34,722 nt of DNA, taken from Candidatus Nomurabacteria bacterium (GTDB lineage: Bacteria > Patescibacteriota > Minisyncoccia > Phycocordibacterales > UBA9973). The notes under the pieces are model-generated. The model was not told the DNA's origin. It made no database searches and was given only the letters and a program-made list of their open reading frames with translations. Within the stretch, counting starts at the first letter, position 1. Every line of letters starts with the position of its first letter. A program made the position numbers and the translations under genes. Of this stretch, positions 1 through 8,255 are shown one piece after another. The stretch is from NCBI GenBank assembly GCA_943350045.1, contig CALQZW010000003.1:1-34722 (forward strand). Direction: 5' to 3'.

Positions 1-380
1 TCATCGGAAATATCGGAAAGAGGAAATGCGCCCATTTCAATATCCTCAACAAAATCATATTTTTCTTCGATATGTTTTCGCATATCTCGGTTTGTATTAT
101 TATCTTTCAATTCCTCTTTTGATAGATCAACATAAGCAAAAGTGTCTATATCAGATACACCCTCTATAGCTTCTCCTTTAGCGACAGAACCGCGAAGATA
201 TACATTTTTAAGTTTTTCGCAGTATTTACCTTTATACACTTCAACAATATCACCAACAAGCGGTTTCCATTTCTCTTGGATTTTTTCTGCTGAAGCAGGA
301 TTAATCAAAAAGCCATTTTTATCTACATCAAAATATGATCCTTTGGGTTTGATTTCAATTTTAGTAGTTATTTTTTTCAC
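1..380 (-). CDS. Nucleotidyltransferase-domain protein (partial, 3' end outside window)
   Basis: An open frame runs from a GTG at 380-378 leftward off the window edge, giving about 126 residues. A glycine-serine motif (LRGSVAKGE) is followed nine residues later by SDIDTF, which is the GS...DxD signature of the minimal nucleotidyltransferase (Pol beta-like) fold. These enzymes transfer a nucleotide to a protein, RNA or small molecule; the substrate here cannot be told. No ATG lies between the preceding in-frame stop and this GTG, so GTG is the chosen start. It begins 8 nt after the ychF stop codon on the same strand, so it is probably cotranscribed with ychF. There is no clear Shine-Dalgarno site. 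Identity as a nucleotidyltransferase is fairly secure from the motif; the missing C-terminus prevents a finer call. Confidence 0.72.
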   Translation of the reverse strand, partial: MKKITTKIEIKPKGSYFDVDKNGFLINPASAEKIQEKWKPLVGDIVEVYKGKYCEKLKNVYLRGSVAKGEAIEGVSDIDTFAYVDLSKEELKDNNTNRDMRKHIEEKYDFVEDIEMGAFPLSDISD

Positions 381-388
381 AATCTTTA

Positions 389-1504
389 CTAAATCTTAAA
401 CTCCACAACATCTCCATCCTTCACAATATATTCCTTTCCTTCTGTGCGGACTTTTCCTTTCAAGCGAGCTTCGGCATATGAGCCAGCGTTCAAAAGTTCC
501 TGCCAGTTTATAATCTCCGCACGAATAAACTTGTCTTTAAAATCCGTATGAATCGCCATTCCCGCAACCGGAGCAGTACTTCCCGCTTTAATAGTCCACG
601 CGCGAGTCTCCTCCACTCCTGTAGTAAAGTACGTATCGAGCCCAAGGAGCTTGTAGGCCTCAGTAATGAGCTTGTCGATACCGCTTCCGTCACTGCCACC
701 GAGTTCTGAGCGGAAGACCTCTTTCTCCTCCCCTTCAAAATCCTTCAATTCATCTTCAATCTTTGCATCGAGCACGACAAAACCCGCGCCAGTAGACACG
801 ATATACTCACACAACTGCTTAAATAACTCCGGATGAGATTCGTCCAAATTCACCACGCCAGAGCGCTTGTTGAGACCGTACAAAAACGGCTTCATTGTGA
901 GCAAGTTGAGCTGCTTAATCTTTGGCAATTCCTTGTCATCGAGATCAACAGTATTTGCCATGCGCTCGTTCTCTATAGCATCAAGCACGCGCTTGAGCGC
1001 CTCTTCTTCGATGATAGCTTCCTTGTCTCCACGCTTGGCTTCCTTTGAAACATTTCCAAGACGCTTGGTCACAGTTTCCATGTCGGCAAGCAGAAGCTCC
1101 ATGTTGATGACTTTAATATCGCGCAGTGGGTCGATGTCGCCATACACATGCATAATGTCGTCACCCTTCTCAGCTTTCAGTGGAAAGATTCGTACCATTT
1201 CAAAAATGGCGTCAGTCTCGCGAATGTTCGCAAGGAACTTGTTTCCCAGTCCTTCTCCTTTTGCAGCACCAGCCACAAGACCGGCAATGTCCACGAATTC
1301 TATAACAGCAGGGACGGTTTTTTGTGTCTGAGAAAAGGCAGAGAGTTTCCAAAGGCGTTCATCCGGTACGGGAACGATACCGACAGATGGGTCGATAGTA
1401 CAGAACGGATAGTTTGCTGCAGGAACACCCTTTTTTGTAAGGGCGTTAAAGAGCGTTGATTTCCCCACGTTTGGGAGGCCTACGATTCCGATTGAAAGTG
1501 ACAT
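389..1504 (-). CDS. ychF: Redox-regulated ribosome-associated P-loop ATPase/GTPase YchF (OLA1 family)
   Basis: The 371-aa product matches the usual length of the universal YchF family (about 363 residues in E. coli). The N-terminus carries the G1/Walker A motif GLPNVGKST at about residues 9-17, then switch residues NYPFCTIDP, the G3 motif DIAGLV near residue 72, and a C-terminal TGS-type domain ending in KDGDVVEFKI. Members bind ATP more readily than GTP because of an altered G4 motif and associate with the ribosome; they are linked to stress and redox responses. The start ATG has no Shine-Dalgarno site but has a possible -10 box only 6 nt upstream, suggesting a leaderless mRNA. The stop codon is followed after 8 nt by the nucleotidyltransferase start. 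Confidence 0.97.
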   Translation of the reverse strand: MSLSIGIVGLPNVGKSTLFNALTKKGVPAANYPFCTIDPSVGIVPVPDERLWKLSAFSQTQKTVPAVIEFVDIAGLVAGAAKGEGLGNKFLANIRETDAIFEMVRIFPLKAEKGDDIMHVYGDIDPLRDIKVINMELLLADMETVTKRLGNVSKEAKRGDKEAIIEEEALKRVLDAIENERMANTVDLDDKELPKIKQLNLLTMKPFLYGLNKRSGVVNLDESHPELFKQLCEYIVSTGAGFVVLDAKIEDELKDFEGEEKEVFRSELGGSDGSGIDKLITEAYKLLGLDTYFTTGVEETRAWTIKAGSTAPVAGMAIHTDFKDKFIRAEIINWQELLNAGSYAEARLKGKVRTEGKEYIVKDGDVVEFKI

Positions 1505-1510
1505 ATGGTG

Positions 1511-1516
1511 GGTATA
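1511..1516 (-). promoter_or_regulatory. Putative -10 box of ychF, leaderless type
   Basis: On the minus strand TATACC lies 6 nt before the ychF ATG (1504). This spacing would place the transcription start at or next to the start codon. The -35 region is weak. Confidence 0.4.
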
Positions 1517-1546
1517 GTATCAGAAAATAAGGGTGTTTGCTATTTG

Positions 1547-1574
1547 TTGACTAATATACCTAGTGTAGTATACT
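1547..1574 (+). promoter_or_regulatory. Sigma70-type promoter for the leader and NYN gene
   Basis: TTGACT (1547-1552) and TATACT (1569-1574) are separated by 16 bp, giving a good housekeeping promoter. An 8-bp perfect inverted repeat overlaps its spacer and -10 box. The predicted start is near 1581, about 80 nt upstream of the NYN start codon. Confidence 0.65.
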
Positions 1575-1579
1575 AGGTA
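1557..1579. promoter_or_regulatory. Inverted repeat over the -10 box (candidate operator)
   Basis: TACCTAGT (1557-1564) and ACTAGGTA (1572-1579) are perfect reverse complements separated by 7 nt. They straddle the -10 element, a typical place for a repressor dimer. No regulator gene can be assigned. Confidence 0.4.
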
Positions 1580-1585
1580 AGTACC

Positions 1586-1636
1586 TCCTGTCGCTTCGGT
1601 GGCAGGACGCGAAACCGCAACTTATGTTGCGGTTTC
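1586..1636 (+). other. Two strong RNA hairpins in the leader (attenuator or small RNA candidate)
   Basis: The first hairpin, 1586-1607, is a stem of about 9 bp including two G-U pairs, capped by a C(UUCG)G tetraloop at 1594-1599. The second, 1611-1636, is a perfect 11-bp stem (GAAACCGCAAC with GTTGCGGTTTC) around a 4-nt TTAT loop, followed by TGCATTTTAT. The tail is only modestly U-rich, so the second hairpin may act as a terminator/attenuator or only as a structured leader. The transcript from the promoter at 1547-1574 would start just before the first hairpin. Confidence 0.5.
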
Positions 1637-1661
1637 TGCATTTTATAATAAAATATTGGGA

Positions 1662-2208
1662 ATGAAAGTGTACATCTATATTGACGGATTTAATCTCTAC
1701 TACGGCTGCCTAAAAGGCACGCCGTACAAATGGCTGAACCTTCAGAAACTCTCTGAGCTCTTATTTCCTAGTCACACCATAGCTAAGATAAAGTATTTTA
1801 CTGCTCCTATAAAAATTCGAGAGAACGATCGAGACCACGGCAAGCCAAACAGACAGCAGATCTATCTCAGGGCACTTCGTACCATTCCTGGACTGGAAAT
1901 TATTCAGGGGTCATTTCTCAGTCATGTAGTCACCATGCGAAACGCAGATAGCAAAGGCTACTCACGGGTTATTAAAACAGAGGAAAAAGGTACTGACGTA
2001 AACATAGCTTCTCATTTAATTAATGATGGTCATTCAGGAATTGAAATTGCCGGTAGTCGTAGTAAGCCCTTTTGAGAGAAATACAATTGAATTAAAAAAG
2101 ATAGCTACACTATGTAAGAAGATACGTAAAGGTGTGCTTCAAGCAAGTCAGTTCAACTCTACGCTTACCGACACTATTGGAGAAATCACTCGTCCTAACC
2201 AGTGGTAG
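1662..2208 (+). pseudogene. NYN-domain (DUF88/LabA-like) nuclease gene, broken by an internal deletion and frameshift
   Basis: The first part (from ATG 1662, preceded by TTGGGA) encodes MKVYIYIDGFNLYYG, the hallmark N-terminus of the NYN/PIN-like RNase family with the metal-binding Asp of DGFN. It continues through GTDVNIASHLI, another conserved acidic motif, then stops at 2075 in a non-homologous tail. From about 2050 a second frame continues with PVVVVSPFE and then ELKKIATLCKKIRKGVLQASQF, which is the usual C-terminus of these proteins, ending at 2208. The intervening segment that normally carries the conserved SNDSD-type catalytic motif is missing. A deletion whose length is not a multiple of three fused the halves out of frame. 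It is probably inactive; an assembly error is possible but would have to remove a whole stretch. Confidence 0.75.
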
Positions 2209-2233
2209 TTGAATCGCTTCCCGACGATTCCAC

Positions 2234-2265
2234 AAAAAAAATCCCCGCCAAATATGACGGGGATT
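2234..2265 (-). terminator. Rho-independent terminator of the 427-aa gene
   Basis: AATCCCCG (2240-2247) pairs with CGGGGATT (2258-2265). Read on the minus strand, the stem is followed by eight U residues (2234-2241). It lies just after the stop of the minus-strand gene at 2288. Confidence 0.8.
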
Positions 2266-2287
2266 GATACTATTTACAGCACTACAC

Positions 2288-3571
2288 TTAATCCATATAC
2301 CGTGGAGGTATCGGGATTATATCTTCATCACTTGTATTCTTGTTAAATGTCTTAACAAGAAACTGCACATACTCTTGGACCCTCAATACTCCTTTTACTG
2401 AAAGCAGAACATTGTCTGTTTCTTTCAGTTTCGCTATTTTCTTCATCATTGTCTGATGGTTATATTTAGGACTTGTCGTCATAAAATATATAGCTTCGGC
2501 AAAGTTTCTGGTTTTCCATCCACTTGGATGATACTTCGCAAAGTCATTCATGACTACTGCACGTTTCTCTGCCTCTACAAGCTCTGCTTCTGTTATCTGT
2601 AGTTGTTTATTATTAAAGATATTCTCAGAAGCCTTTTTACCACGCTTAATTCGATTGCCTTTAAATAACACTTCACAACTCGAGAGATCAAACGGATGCT
2701 TATCAAAAAATTTCTTGAATATCACATACGCAGAAATTCCTTTTTTAGCATACGAGATAAGAAAATCGAGAGCTGTCCAGTTTTTGTTGTTCACGTTATA
2801 GACCGTAACTTCATCCATTCCCCATCCAACCATAATCCTAAAATGAATACTGAGATTATTCCTAATCGCAGTTTCAATTCGATGCTGAGCATCAATCTCT
2901 TGTAGACGCTCATTAACAAAAGCTTCAGTATACAGATAACCGTGAGTCTCATACGAATCTTCCAATGATTCAATGTGAGATTCAATAATCTCCCTATTCT
3001 CATCAAACTGACTGAAGTACTTTTTGAGTACTTCTGGTGGCGCTAAATACACATTAAACGCCCCATTCTCACTTAATGCGACAATTTCACACATTGCGAG
3101 AATGCCTCGAAGAGGTGTTCCTTTAATCTCCGCATCCAGCATTTCTTGGGTAAGTGGTAACACCTCCCTCATAACGATATTCCGCGGTTTTTTTGGCGGT
3201 TGTGGCTTGTATATTTCTGCCGGAGAGAAACGTGTGCCATCTGAATGAACAGGAAGTGTTCCTTTTTTCTCATCTTCATCGAATTGATCAGTAAAATCAA
3301 CGCGAAGTATTCCATCGATAGGTTCGCCATGAAATGTTACATTGAGGTGCTTGTAGTCTGTGGACAAAATAGTCCAAATAGCCCCTTTCTTTGTATTTGC
3401 CTCTAACGTTGTAGCAAATGTCGAAGTGAGCTTCATTTCGAATATTAGGTCAGTGTCGTCATCAACAATACTCAATGAGTAGTCGTGTGGTAAGTTAACT
3501 CCTTCTTTTTCAAGAAGAGCAATCATGTTTTGTGTGTAGCCTTCTAATGTAGTTTTTAATGAAATGTTCAT
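2288..3571 (-). CDS. Hypothetical protein, 427 aa
   Basis: I do not recognise a family. The protein has no signal peptide or membrane segment. It is rich in charged residues and looks soluble and cytoplasmic. A proline-rich stretch around residues 121-130 (YKPQPPKKPR) separates an N-terminal part of about 115 residues, rich in beta-strand-like sequence, from a longer mixed part. The C-terminal third is basic (KGNRIKRGKKASENIF) and helical, compatible with nucleic-acid contact, but this is only an inference. The gene stands alone with its own promoter (3599-3626) and terminator (2234-2265), so it is a monocistronic unit. The ATG start at 3571 is the first in frame after the promoter. Confidence 0.8.
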   Translation of the reverse strand: MNISLKTTLEGYTQNMIALLEKEGVNLPHDYSLSIVDDDTDLIFEMKLTSTFATTLEANTKKGAIWTILSTDYKHLNVTFHGEPIDGILRVDFTDQFDEDEKKGTLPVHSDGTRFSPAEIYKPQPPKKPRNIVMREVLPLTQEMLDAEIKGTPLRGILAMCEIVALSENGAFNVYLAPPEVLKKYFSQFDENREIIESHIESLEDSYETHGYLYTEAFVNERLQEIDAQHRIETAIRNNLSIHFRIMVGWGMDEVTVYNVNNKNWTALDFLISYAKKGISAYVIFKKFFDKHPFDLSSCEVLFKGNRIKRGKKASENIFNNKQLQITEAELVEAEKRAVVMNDFAKYHPSGWKTRNFAEAIYFMTTSPKYNHQTMMKKIAKLKETDNVLLSVKGVLRVQEYVQFLVKTFNKNTSDEDIIPIPPRYMD

Positions 3572-3575
3572 TACC

Positions 3576-3602
3576 GTATGTTTTTTTGGTTCAAAAACAT
3601 AC
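3576..3602. promoter_or_regulatory. 10-bp inverted repeat overlapping the -10 box and leader
   Basis: GTATGTTTTT (3576-3585) and AAAAACATAC (3593-3602) are perfect inverted repeats with a 7-nt centre. They overlap the -10 element and the start of the mRNA, so they could be an operator or a leader hairpin. Confidence 0.4.
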
Positions 3603-3626
3603 TAACACAAAGTTAGATTTCGTCAA
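3599..3626 (-). promoter_or_regulatory. Promoter of the 427-aa gene
   Basis: On the minus strand TTGACG (3626-3621) and TAGTAT (3604-3599) are spaced by 16 bp, upstream of the ATG at 3571. Confidence 0.55.
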
Positions 3627-3656
3627 GACAAACAGCCCCAGCAGAATAGACTGCAC

Positions 3657-4979
3657 TTATAAAACCCTCTTCAAGATACCTCCACCATACTGCATAGTCT
3701 GCGCCTTCATATCTTCAAAATCACGAAACGTAGCATTCTCGCCCACTGATCCAAACGGACTGTTACTACGAATCTCAAAGACATCTCCACCCTTCGGAGA
3801 CAAATACGTTCGCGGAGCAAACGGCTTCCACAAAAGCGGATTAAACACGAGAAGATTCCCATTGGCTCCAACAACGCAATCGTCGGACCAGACATCGCGA
3901 TAGATACCCTCATATTTCTCCACGTTCACCTTTTTCTCTGCCGGAGCCATCTCCTCTATCCACGAAATCAAACTCAAAATACTTGTTGCAAACACATCTG
4001 CCGAACCATCTAAGCAGTTTGTAAATACAACGACACTGAGCTTCTCTTTTGGAACATACAGGGAATTGGTAATGAACCCGTTATATCCCCCACCATGGCA
4101 GACAAACTGCATACCGCTACTGCTATCACGCTTGAAACCGAAACCATAGGCAAGAGTTCCAGTAATCTTTTTAAACGAAGACGCCAAGAGCGCTTGGGAT
4201 TTCTTACTCAGTACTTTTGATTTCTCTCCCCATACATCACAGAGGAATATGTCGATATCTTTTGCAGTCGACACAAATCCAGCCGCCGGAGCAAACTCAT
4301 TCGTCTTTGATTGCGCAAATGCATACTGTTTTTGATTAAAGAGCTTTCTGGAATATCCACGCGCAGTTCGTGATTTCAAATCGTCGGAATAATCAGGATA
4401 CGTATCTTTGAGCGACAGCTTTGCAATGATGTTCTTGTGCACATATTCTCCATATGACTGGCCGGACACTGCTTCAATGATTTTTCCAAGAATTGCAAAG
4501 CCGAAGTTTGAATACTTAAACTCCTTGTTTTCTTCTGTGACTTTCGTGCCAAAAGAAATATCACTGAGGACATCAGTAGGAAATGCATTCTCGTTCCAAT
4601 AGTTTTTTCCAGAATCGCGGAATACGCCAGATCTATGCTGAAGAAGGTTCTTGATGGTAATTGTTCGAAGCGAATCAGTATCAAACTCAGGAATGATTTT
4701 TGAGACTCGAGTACTGAGCGTAATGCTTCCTTTTTCTATAAGCTGGAGAATTGCAACACCGGTAAACATTTTTGACATTGAGGCAACACGAAAGAGTGTC
4801 TCGGTAGACATGGGAGTTTTTGCCTTTGTGTCGGCAAAACCGAAGGCATTGTCGTAGAGCGTCTTTCCACCGCGGGATATGCGAACAACGACTCCAGGAA
4901 TTTCTTCCTGCTGGATTTTGTATGGGAACCAAAAGTTGAGGGCTTTGGTGAGGGGGTTTTGGAGTTCTGAGTGATTCAT
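3657..4979 (-). CDS. Serine hydrolase, beta-lactamase class C / penicillin-binding protein-like family
   Basis: The 440-aa product shows the three landmarks of the Beta-lactamase (PF00144) superfamily. These are SMSK at residues 67-70 (nucleophile serine and lysine), YSN at 156-158, and HGG at 295-297, in the place of the KTG box. An N-terminal GxPGVVVRISRGGK-like strand and FGFAD are also typical. Relatives include esterases, D-aminopeptidases and DD-peptidases; the substrate cannot be told. No signal peptide or membrane helix is evident, so it may act in the cytoplasm or leave by another route. The last 85 residues after the catalytic domain form a small beta-rich extension. A -10 box (4986-4991) lies only 6 nt upstream of the ATG. 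Confidence 0.9.
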   Translation of the reverse strand: MNHSELQNPLTKALNFWFPYKIQQEEIPGVVVRISRGGKTLYDNAFGFADTKAKTPMSTETLFRVASMSKMFTGVAILQLIEKGSITLSTRVSKIIPEFDTDSLRTITIKNLLQHRSGVFRDSGKNYWNENAFPTDVLSDISFGTKVTEENKEFKYSNFGFAILGKIIEAVSGQSYGEYVHKNIIAKLSLKDTYPDYSDDLKSRTARGYSRKLFNQKQYAFAQSKTNEFAPAAGFVSTAKDIDIFLCDVWGEKSKVLSKKSQALLASSFKKITGTLAYGFGFKRDSSSGMQFVCHGGGYNGFITNSLYVPKEKLSVVVFTNCLDGSADVFATSILSLISWIEEMAPAEKKVNVEKYEGIYRDVWSDDCVVGANGNLLVFNPLLWKPFAPRTYLSPKGGDVFEIRSNSPFGSVGENATFRDFEDMKAQTMQYGGGILKRVL

Positions 4980-4985
4980 ACGAAA

Positions 4986-4991
4986 ACTATA
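4986..4991 (-). promoter_or_regulatory. Putative -10 box of the serine hydrolase, leaderless type
   Basis: TATAGT on the minus strand lies 6 nt before the ATG at 4979. No convincing -35 element is visible. Confidence 0.35.
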
Positions 4992-5029
4992 TCATGTTCA
5001 TCAATAGGAAATCTTGACGCCATCAATTA

Positions 5030-8000
5030 CTACAACGCCACGAAATCAACAGAGTTAATTTGCTGCATTATTCTTTCTGTCTCCATAAGTACAACTACCA
5101 TTTTCTGGTAATGCAATATGTCCTCGTTCGAAAGAGTTCTCCCTTGACGGTCTTTAAGCCATTTTTGAGCAGGTTGGTATCCACCAATATAAAAACTCCA
5201 AACTACTTCCGGAACTCCTCCAAAATACTGTTTTTCGTTTATATACACCTTACTGTCTTTATATTTTGGATATTTTGCCTCAACAGTATTATTTCCTGAT
5301 TCTGGAAAAGTTGTTATAAAGCTATTTATTTTTGGAGACTCGAGCAAATGGAATTCTCGCAATTCCTTGCCAAGTGCAACTAGTTTTTTAAAAGTTTCAA
5401 CACTTGTTGGATATGGAACACGAGGGAAATCAATCTTCAAAAACTCCTTGTATTTTTCTCGATAGCTTGGAGAATGCAATATTGCATAAATATAATCCAG
5501 AATGTCTTCCGGTGTTGTTTTACCAACCACAGATTCAATTTCATTCACAATCTCCTTTTTTAGATTTGATACTTTTGATCCATCATCTGCATAGAGGTAG
5601 AGTGGAAACACAGACATTGAATCGCCCGCAGTATCTAGCAGGTGTCGATCTGTAATAAGTTTTGAGATAAAGAAATAACCGAGACTCGACTGTCTATTTT
5701 TAGAAGTAACATTTAATGCGATATTTGACTGAAGAAGATGCTTCATTACATTAAATCTGGAATTGCAGACAAATCCATTCTGTTTCCCTGTGTAATATAT
5801 GTCTCGAATATCGAAAGGTCGGTAAGAAATCTGACGATAATTACTCTGATCATTAACGGTTGAAATAATATCCTCTTTTGCTCGAGAAATTTTCCAATCC
5901 CTTGCATCATTTGTGTGATATTTTGCAGATATTTCTTTTTCGCTAAGACGAGCAAAATCATTAATTACAAGCTCGAGCTCCTTCTTATTGAAATGTATAG
6001 TCAGACTGTCTCTGACAGACTCAACACCAGAGACTGATTCCTTAAAAATTTGATCCACATTAAATCCTTTCTCATATTCTACATTTGCAGAAAAATCCTT
6101 TGGTACAAAGAAAAAATACGGCTCAGAATAATTTAATTTACTCCACTTCATAGTCCCCACACCATCATTGTTGAGAGCCTCAAACTTAGCGTCTCTTTTC
6201 CCGTAGAGTTCTGCGTGATAAACATCTCCCCTTGAATCCAACCCTTTCTTCTTTCCCTCTTTCTTTATAAGTATGCTTATAGACACGCCTTGCATAATAT
6301 TGAAGACATTTTCGTCATTACCCCCATTGGGTGCTTTTTCTCTCTTCTTTGAGTTACCATGCAAATCAACAATATAAATTGAGTCGAAGGTCTCAAGAAG
6401 ATGTTTTCTCATCTGTCGGTGGGTAACACCATCTATGAAAGAGTTGTTCGTTATCATCGCTACAATTCCGCTTCCATTCTTTTCGATCAGGCTTTCAGAT
6501 AATCGGATGAATTTAATATAATCATCGTCAAGGTTTATCTTACGTTCATTCAAATCCTTTTTGTATTCTTTAATTAAGTCTTGTATCCACTCTCCTTTGT
6601 TTTGAGAGCTGACACTGTAGGGTGGGTTCCCCATCACTACCATTATCGGTAATTCATTCTTCACCTTATTCGCTTGATTCGATTCTTCGGTGATAGCCTT
6701 CCCGAGTCCGATATCAAAAAGAGTCTTTTCTTCTACCTCTGCCTTTTCAAGAGTGTTCGTCAAATACACACCCAATCGAGTGTTTTTTATTTTTGCTCCG
6801 GTTTCAGCAATAGTTGACGAAAGCTTGAGATGAGCAATTGTATACGATGCCATCATGAGCTCGAAGCCATGGAGTCGTGGCAAAAGATCCTCGTTTACAT
6901 ATGAAGACCAGCGGCCCTCCTGACCTTCAAAAGATTTCTTTATGTGAAGTATCGCTTCATTGAGAAACGTGCCTGTGCCAGTCGCCGGATCAAGCACCTG
7001 GACTTTATGAATCGGAACTTTATGCCTTTTACCTTGAATCTCCTTAACAATGTCTATCTTGGAGGCATCGGCAAGACCTTGCAGCAGATCAAACTCCTTT
7101 TTCAAAATATAATCTACCGCACGGACGATAAATCGAACCACCGGAAGAGGCGTGTAGAAAACGCCCATCTTCTTGCGCTCGGCAGAGTCGTATTCCTGGA
7201 GGAAGTCCTCATAGAAGTGAATGATCGGATCCTTGCTCTCATGAACTTTCCCAAAAAGATCGGTTTTATAATATTTGTGGATAATTTCTCGAACGTCTGC
7301 ATGGCTGAGTTCTTCGCACAGCTCATTCACGATATGTTCGATTCGGTTGTCAAAAGATGATCCGGCAATATGATTAAAGAACTCTCTCAAGAACGGATTT
7401 GACGGAGGTATGAGATCACGAGCTTCTTGTCGAGTGAAATTCTCCGGCGTCTTATCGTTGAACCTTGCGACAAACAGGCCGTAGACGATCGTCTGAGCAT
7501 ACATGTCTGCAAATTTTGTATGGTCAAGATCGGCAAGGAGGAGCTTCTTGATGACCCCGTACACTCCAAGTAAGTTCTCATTCCTGGGGTTCTTTTCATC
7601 TTCCAAGAATTTCTTTACGTTATCTCGAATACGACGAGCCTTCCCCGCCATAACTTTTGAAAGTACTGTGCCAGACTTGATCGGCTCTTTAGATTCTTTA
7701 ATGAACGCACCTATTGTGTCACTAAGAAGCTGAAATTGACCTTCCAGTATTTCAATGCCTTCTTTGTTTAATTTTCCTATGACTACGGAGTCACCATATG
7801 CTATGGCGTTTCTATAAAAACGAAAGTCGAGACCATTTGTCAAAATAATATTTGAATAACCGTAATAGCGAGTCATTTGCTCACTTTTCTCTATCTCATC
7901 AAGCGAGACGTAAACGTCTTTTGCTTCGGCGTACGCAACCACAGTCTTACCTTTTGTAAACACGAAGTCGGGCGCTCCAAACTCACTTCTTTTTGGTTCG

Positions 8001-8215
8001 TTATGAACCTTAAGCTCTGTGATTTTTTCGAACAACTCCTGAAGCGCCGGGCGATATGAGTGCTCAGTGGCATGACCACTATTATAGGTCTCGATTATTT
8101 TCTGAATAAATGTTGCAACGGGATTCATGTGATTTTTGTTTTTAAATCTGAATATAATCCTTACTGATTCAATCGTATTAATACTATACCCCATTTTTCG
8201 AGGCTTGGACACCAT
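5030..8215 (-). CDS. Type IIG restriction enzyme / N6-adenine DNA methyltransferase
   Basis: This single polypeptide of 1,061 aa combines cleavage and methylation. A PD-(D/E)xK-like nuclease site lies near the N-terminus (PD at 82-83, EAK at 97-99). A helical connector follows, then a gamma-class amino-methyltransferase with motif X region GVFYTP (351-356), motif I DPATGTGTF (409-417, SAM binding) and motif IV NPPY (530-533, adenine flipping/catalysis). The C-terminal ~400 residues are the expected target-recognition region. No separate specificity subunit is nearby. The open frame starts at 8215, but homologues usually begin near the second methionine (residue 30, ATG at 8128), so the N-terminus is uncertain; neither start has a clear Shine-Dalgarno site. 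It is the first member of an AT-rich defence-like island. The recognition sequence cannot be predicted here. Confidence 0.92.
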   Translation of the reverse strand: MVSKPRKMGYSINTIESVRIIFRFKNKNHMNPVATFIQKIIETYNSGHATEHSYRPALQELFEKITELKVHNEPKRSEFGAPDFVFTKGKTVVAYAEAKDVYVSLDEIEKSEQMTRYYGYSNIILTNGLDFRFYRNAIAYGDSVVIGKLNKEGIEILEGQFQLLSDTIGAFIKESKEPIKSGTVLSKVMAGKARRIRDNVKKFLEDEKNPRNENLLGVYGVIKKLLLADLDHTKFADMYAQTIVYGLFVARFNDKTPENFTRQEARDLIPPSNPFLREFFNHIAGSSFDNRIEHIVNELCEELSHADVREIIHKYYKTDLFGKVHESKDPIIHFYEDFLQEYDSAERKKMGVFYTPLPVVRFIVRAVDYILKKEFDLLQGLADASKIDIVKEIQGKRHKVPIHKVQVLDPATGTGTFLNEAILHIKKSFEGQEGRWSSYVNEDLLPRLHGFELMMASYTIAHLKLSSTIAETGAKIKNTRLGVYLTNTLEKAEVEEKTLFDIGLGKAITEESNQANKVKNELPIMVVMGNPPYSVSSQNKGEWIQDLIKEYKKDLNERKINLDDDYIKFIRLSESLIEKNGSGIVAMITNNSFIDGVTHRQMRKHLLETFDSIYIVDLHGNSKKREKAPNGGNDENVFNIMQGVSISILIKKEGKKKGLDSRGDVYHAELYGKRDAKFEALNNDGVGTMKWSKLNYSEPYFFFVPKDFSANVEYEKGFNVDQIFKESVSGVESVRDSLTIHFNKKELELVINDFARLSEKEISAKYHTNDARDWKISRAKEDIISTVNDQSNYRQISYRPFDIRDIYYTGKQNGFVCNSRFNVMKHLLQSNIALNVTSKNRQSSLGYFFISKLITDRHLLDTAGDSMSVFPLYLYADDGSKVSNLKKEIVNEIESVVGKTTPEDILDYIYAILHSPSYREKYKEFLKIDFPRVPYPTSVETFKKLVALGKELREFHLLESPKINSFITTFPESGNNTVEAKYPKYKDSKVYINEKQYFGGVPEVVWSFYIGGYQPAQKWLKDRQGRTLSNEDILHYQKMVVVLMETERIMQQINSVDFVAL

Positions 8216-8255
8216 GGGTGTTGTATCGCCATAAAGTGAAGTCGGTTATCCCTCT

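Noticed and set aside
1599-1661. Upstream start for the NYN protein (frame begins at 1599)
   Set aside because: The added residues are encoded by the hairpin leader; the family N-terminus begins at ATG 1662, which has a GGGA-like site.
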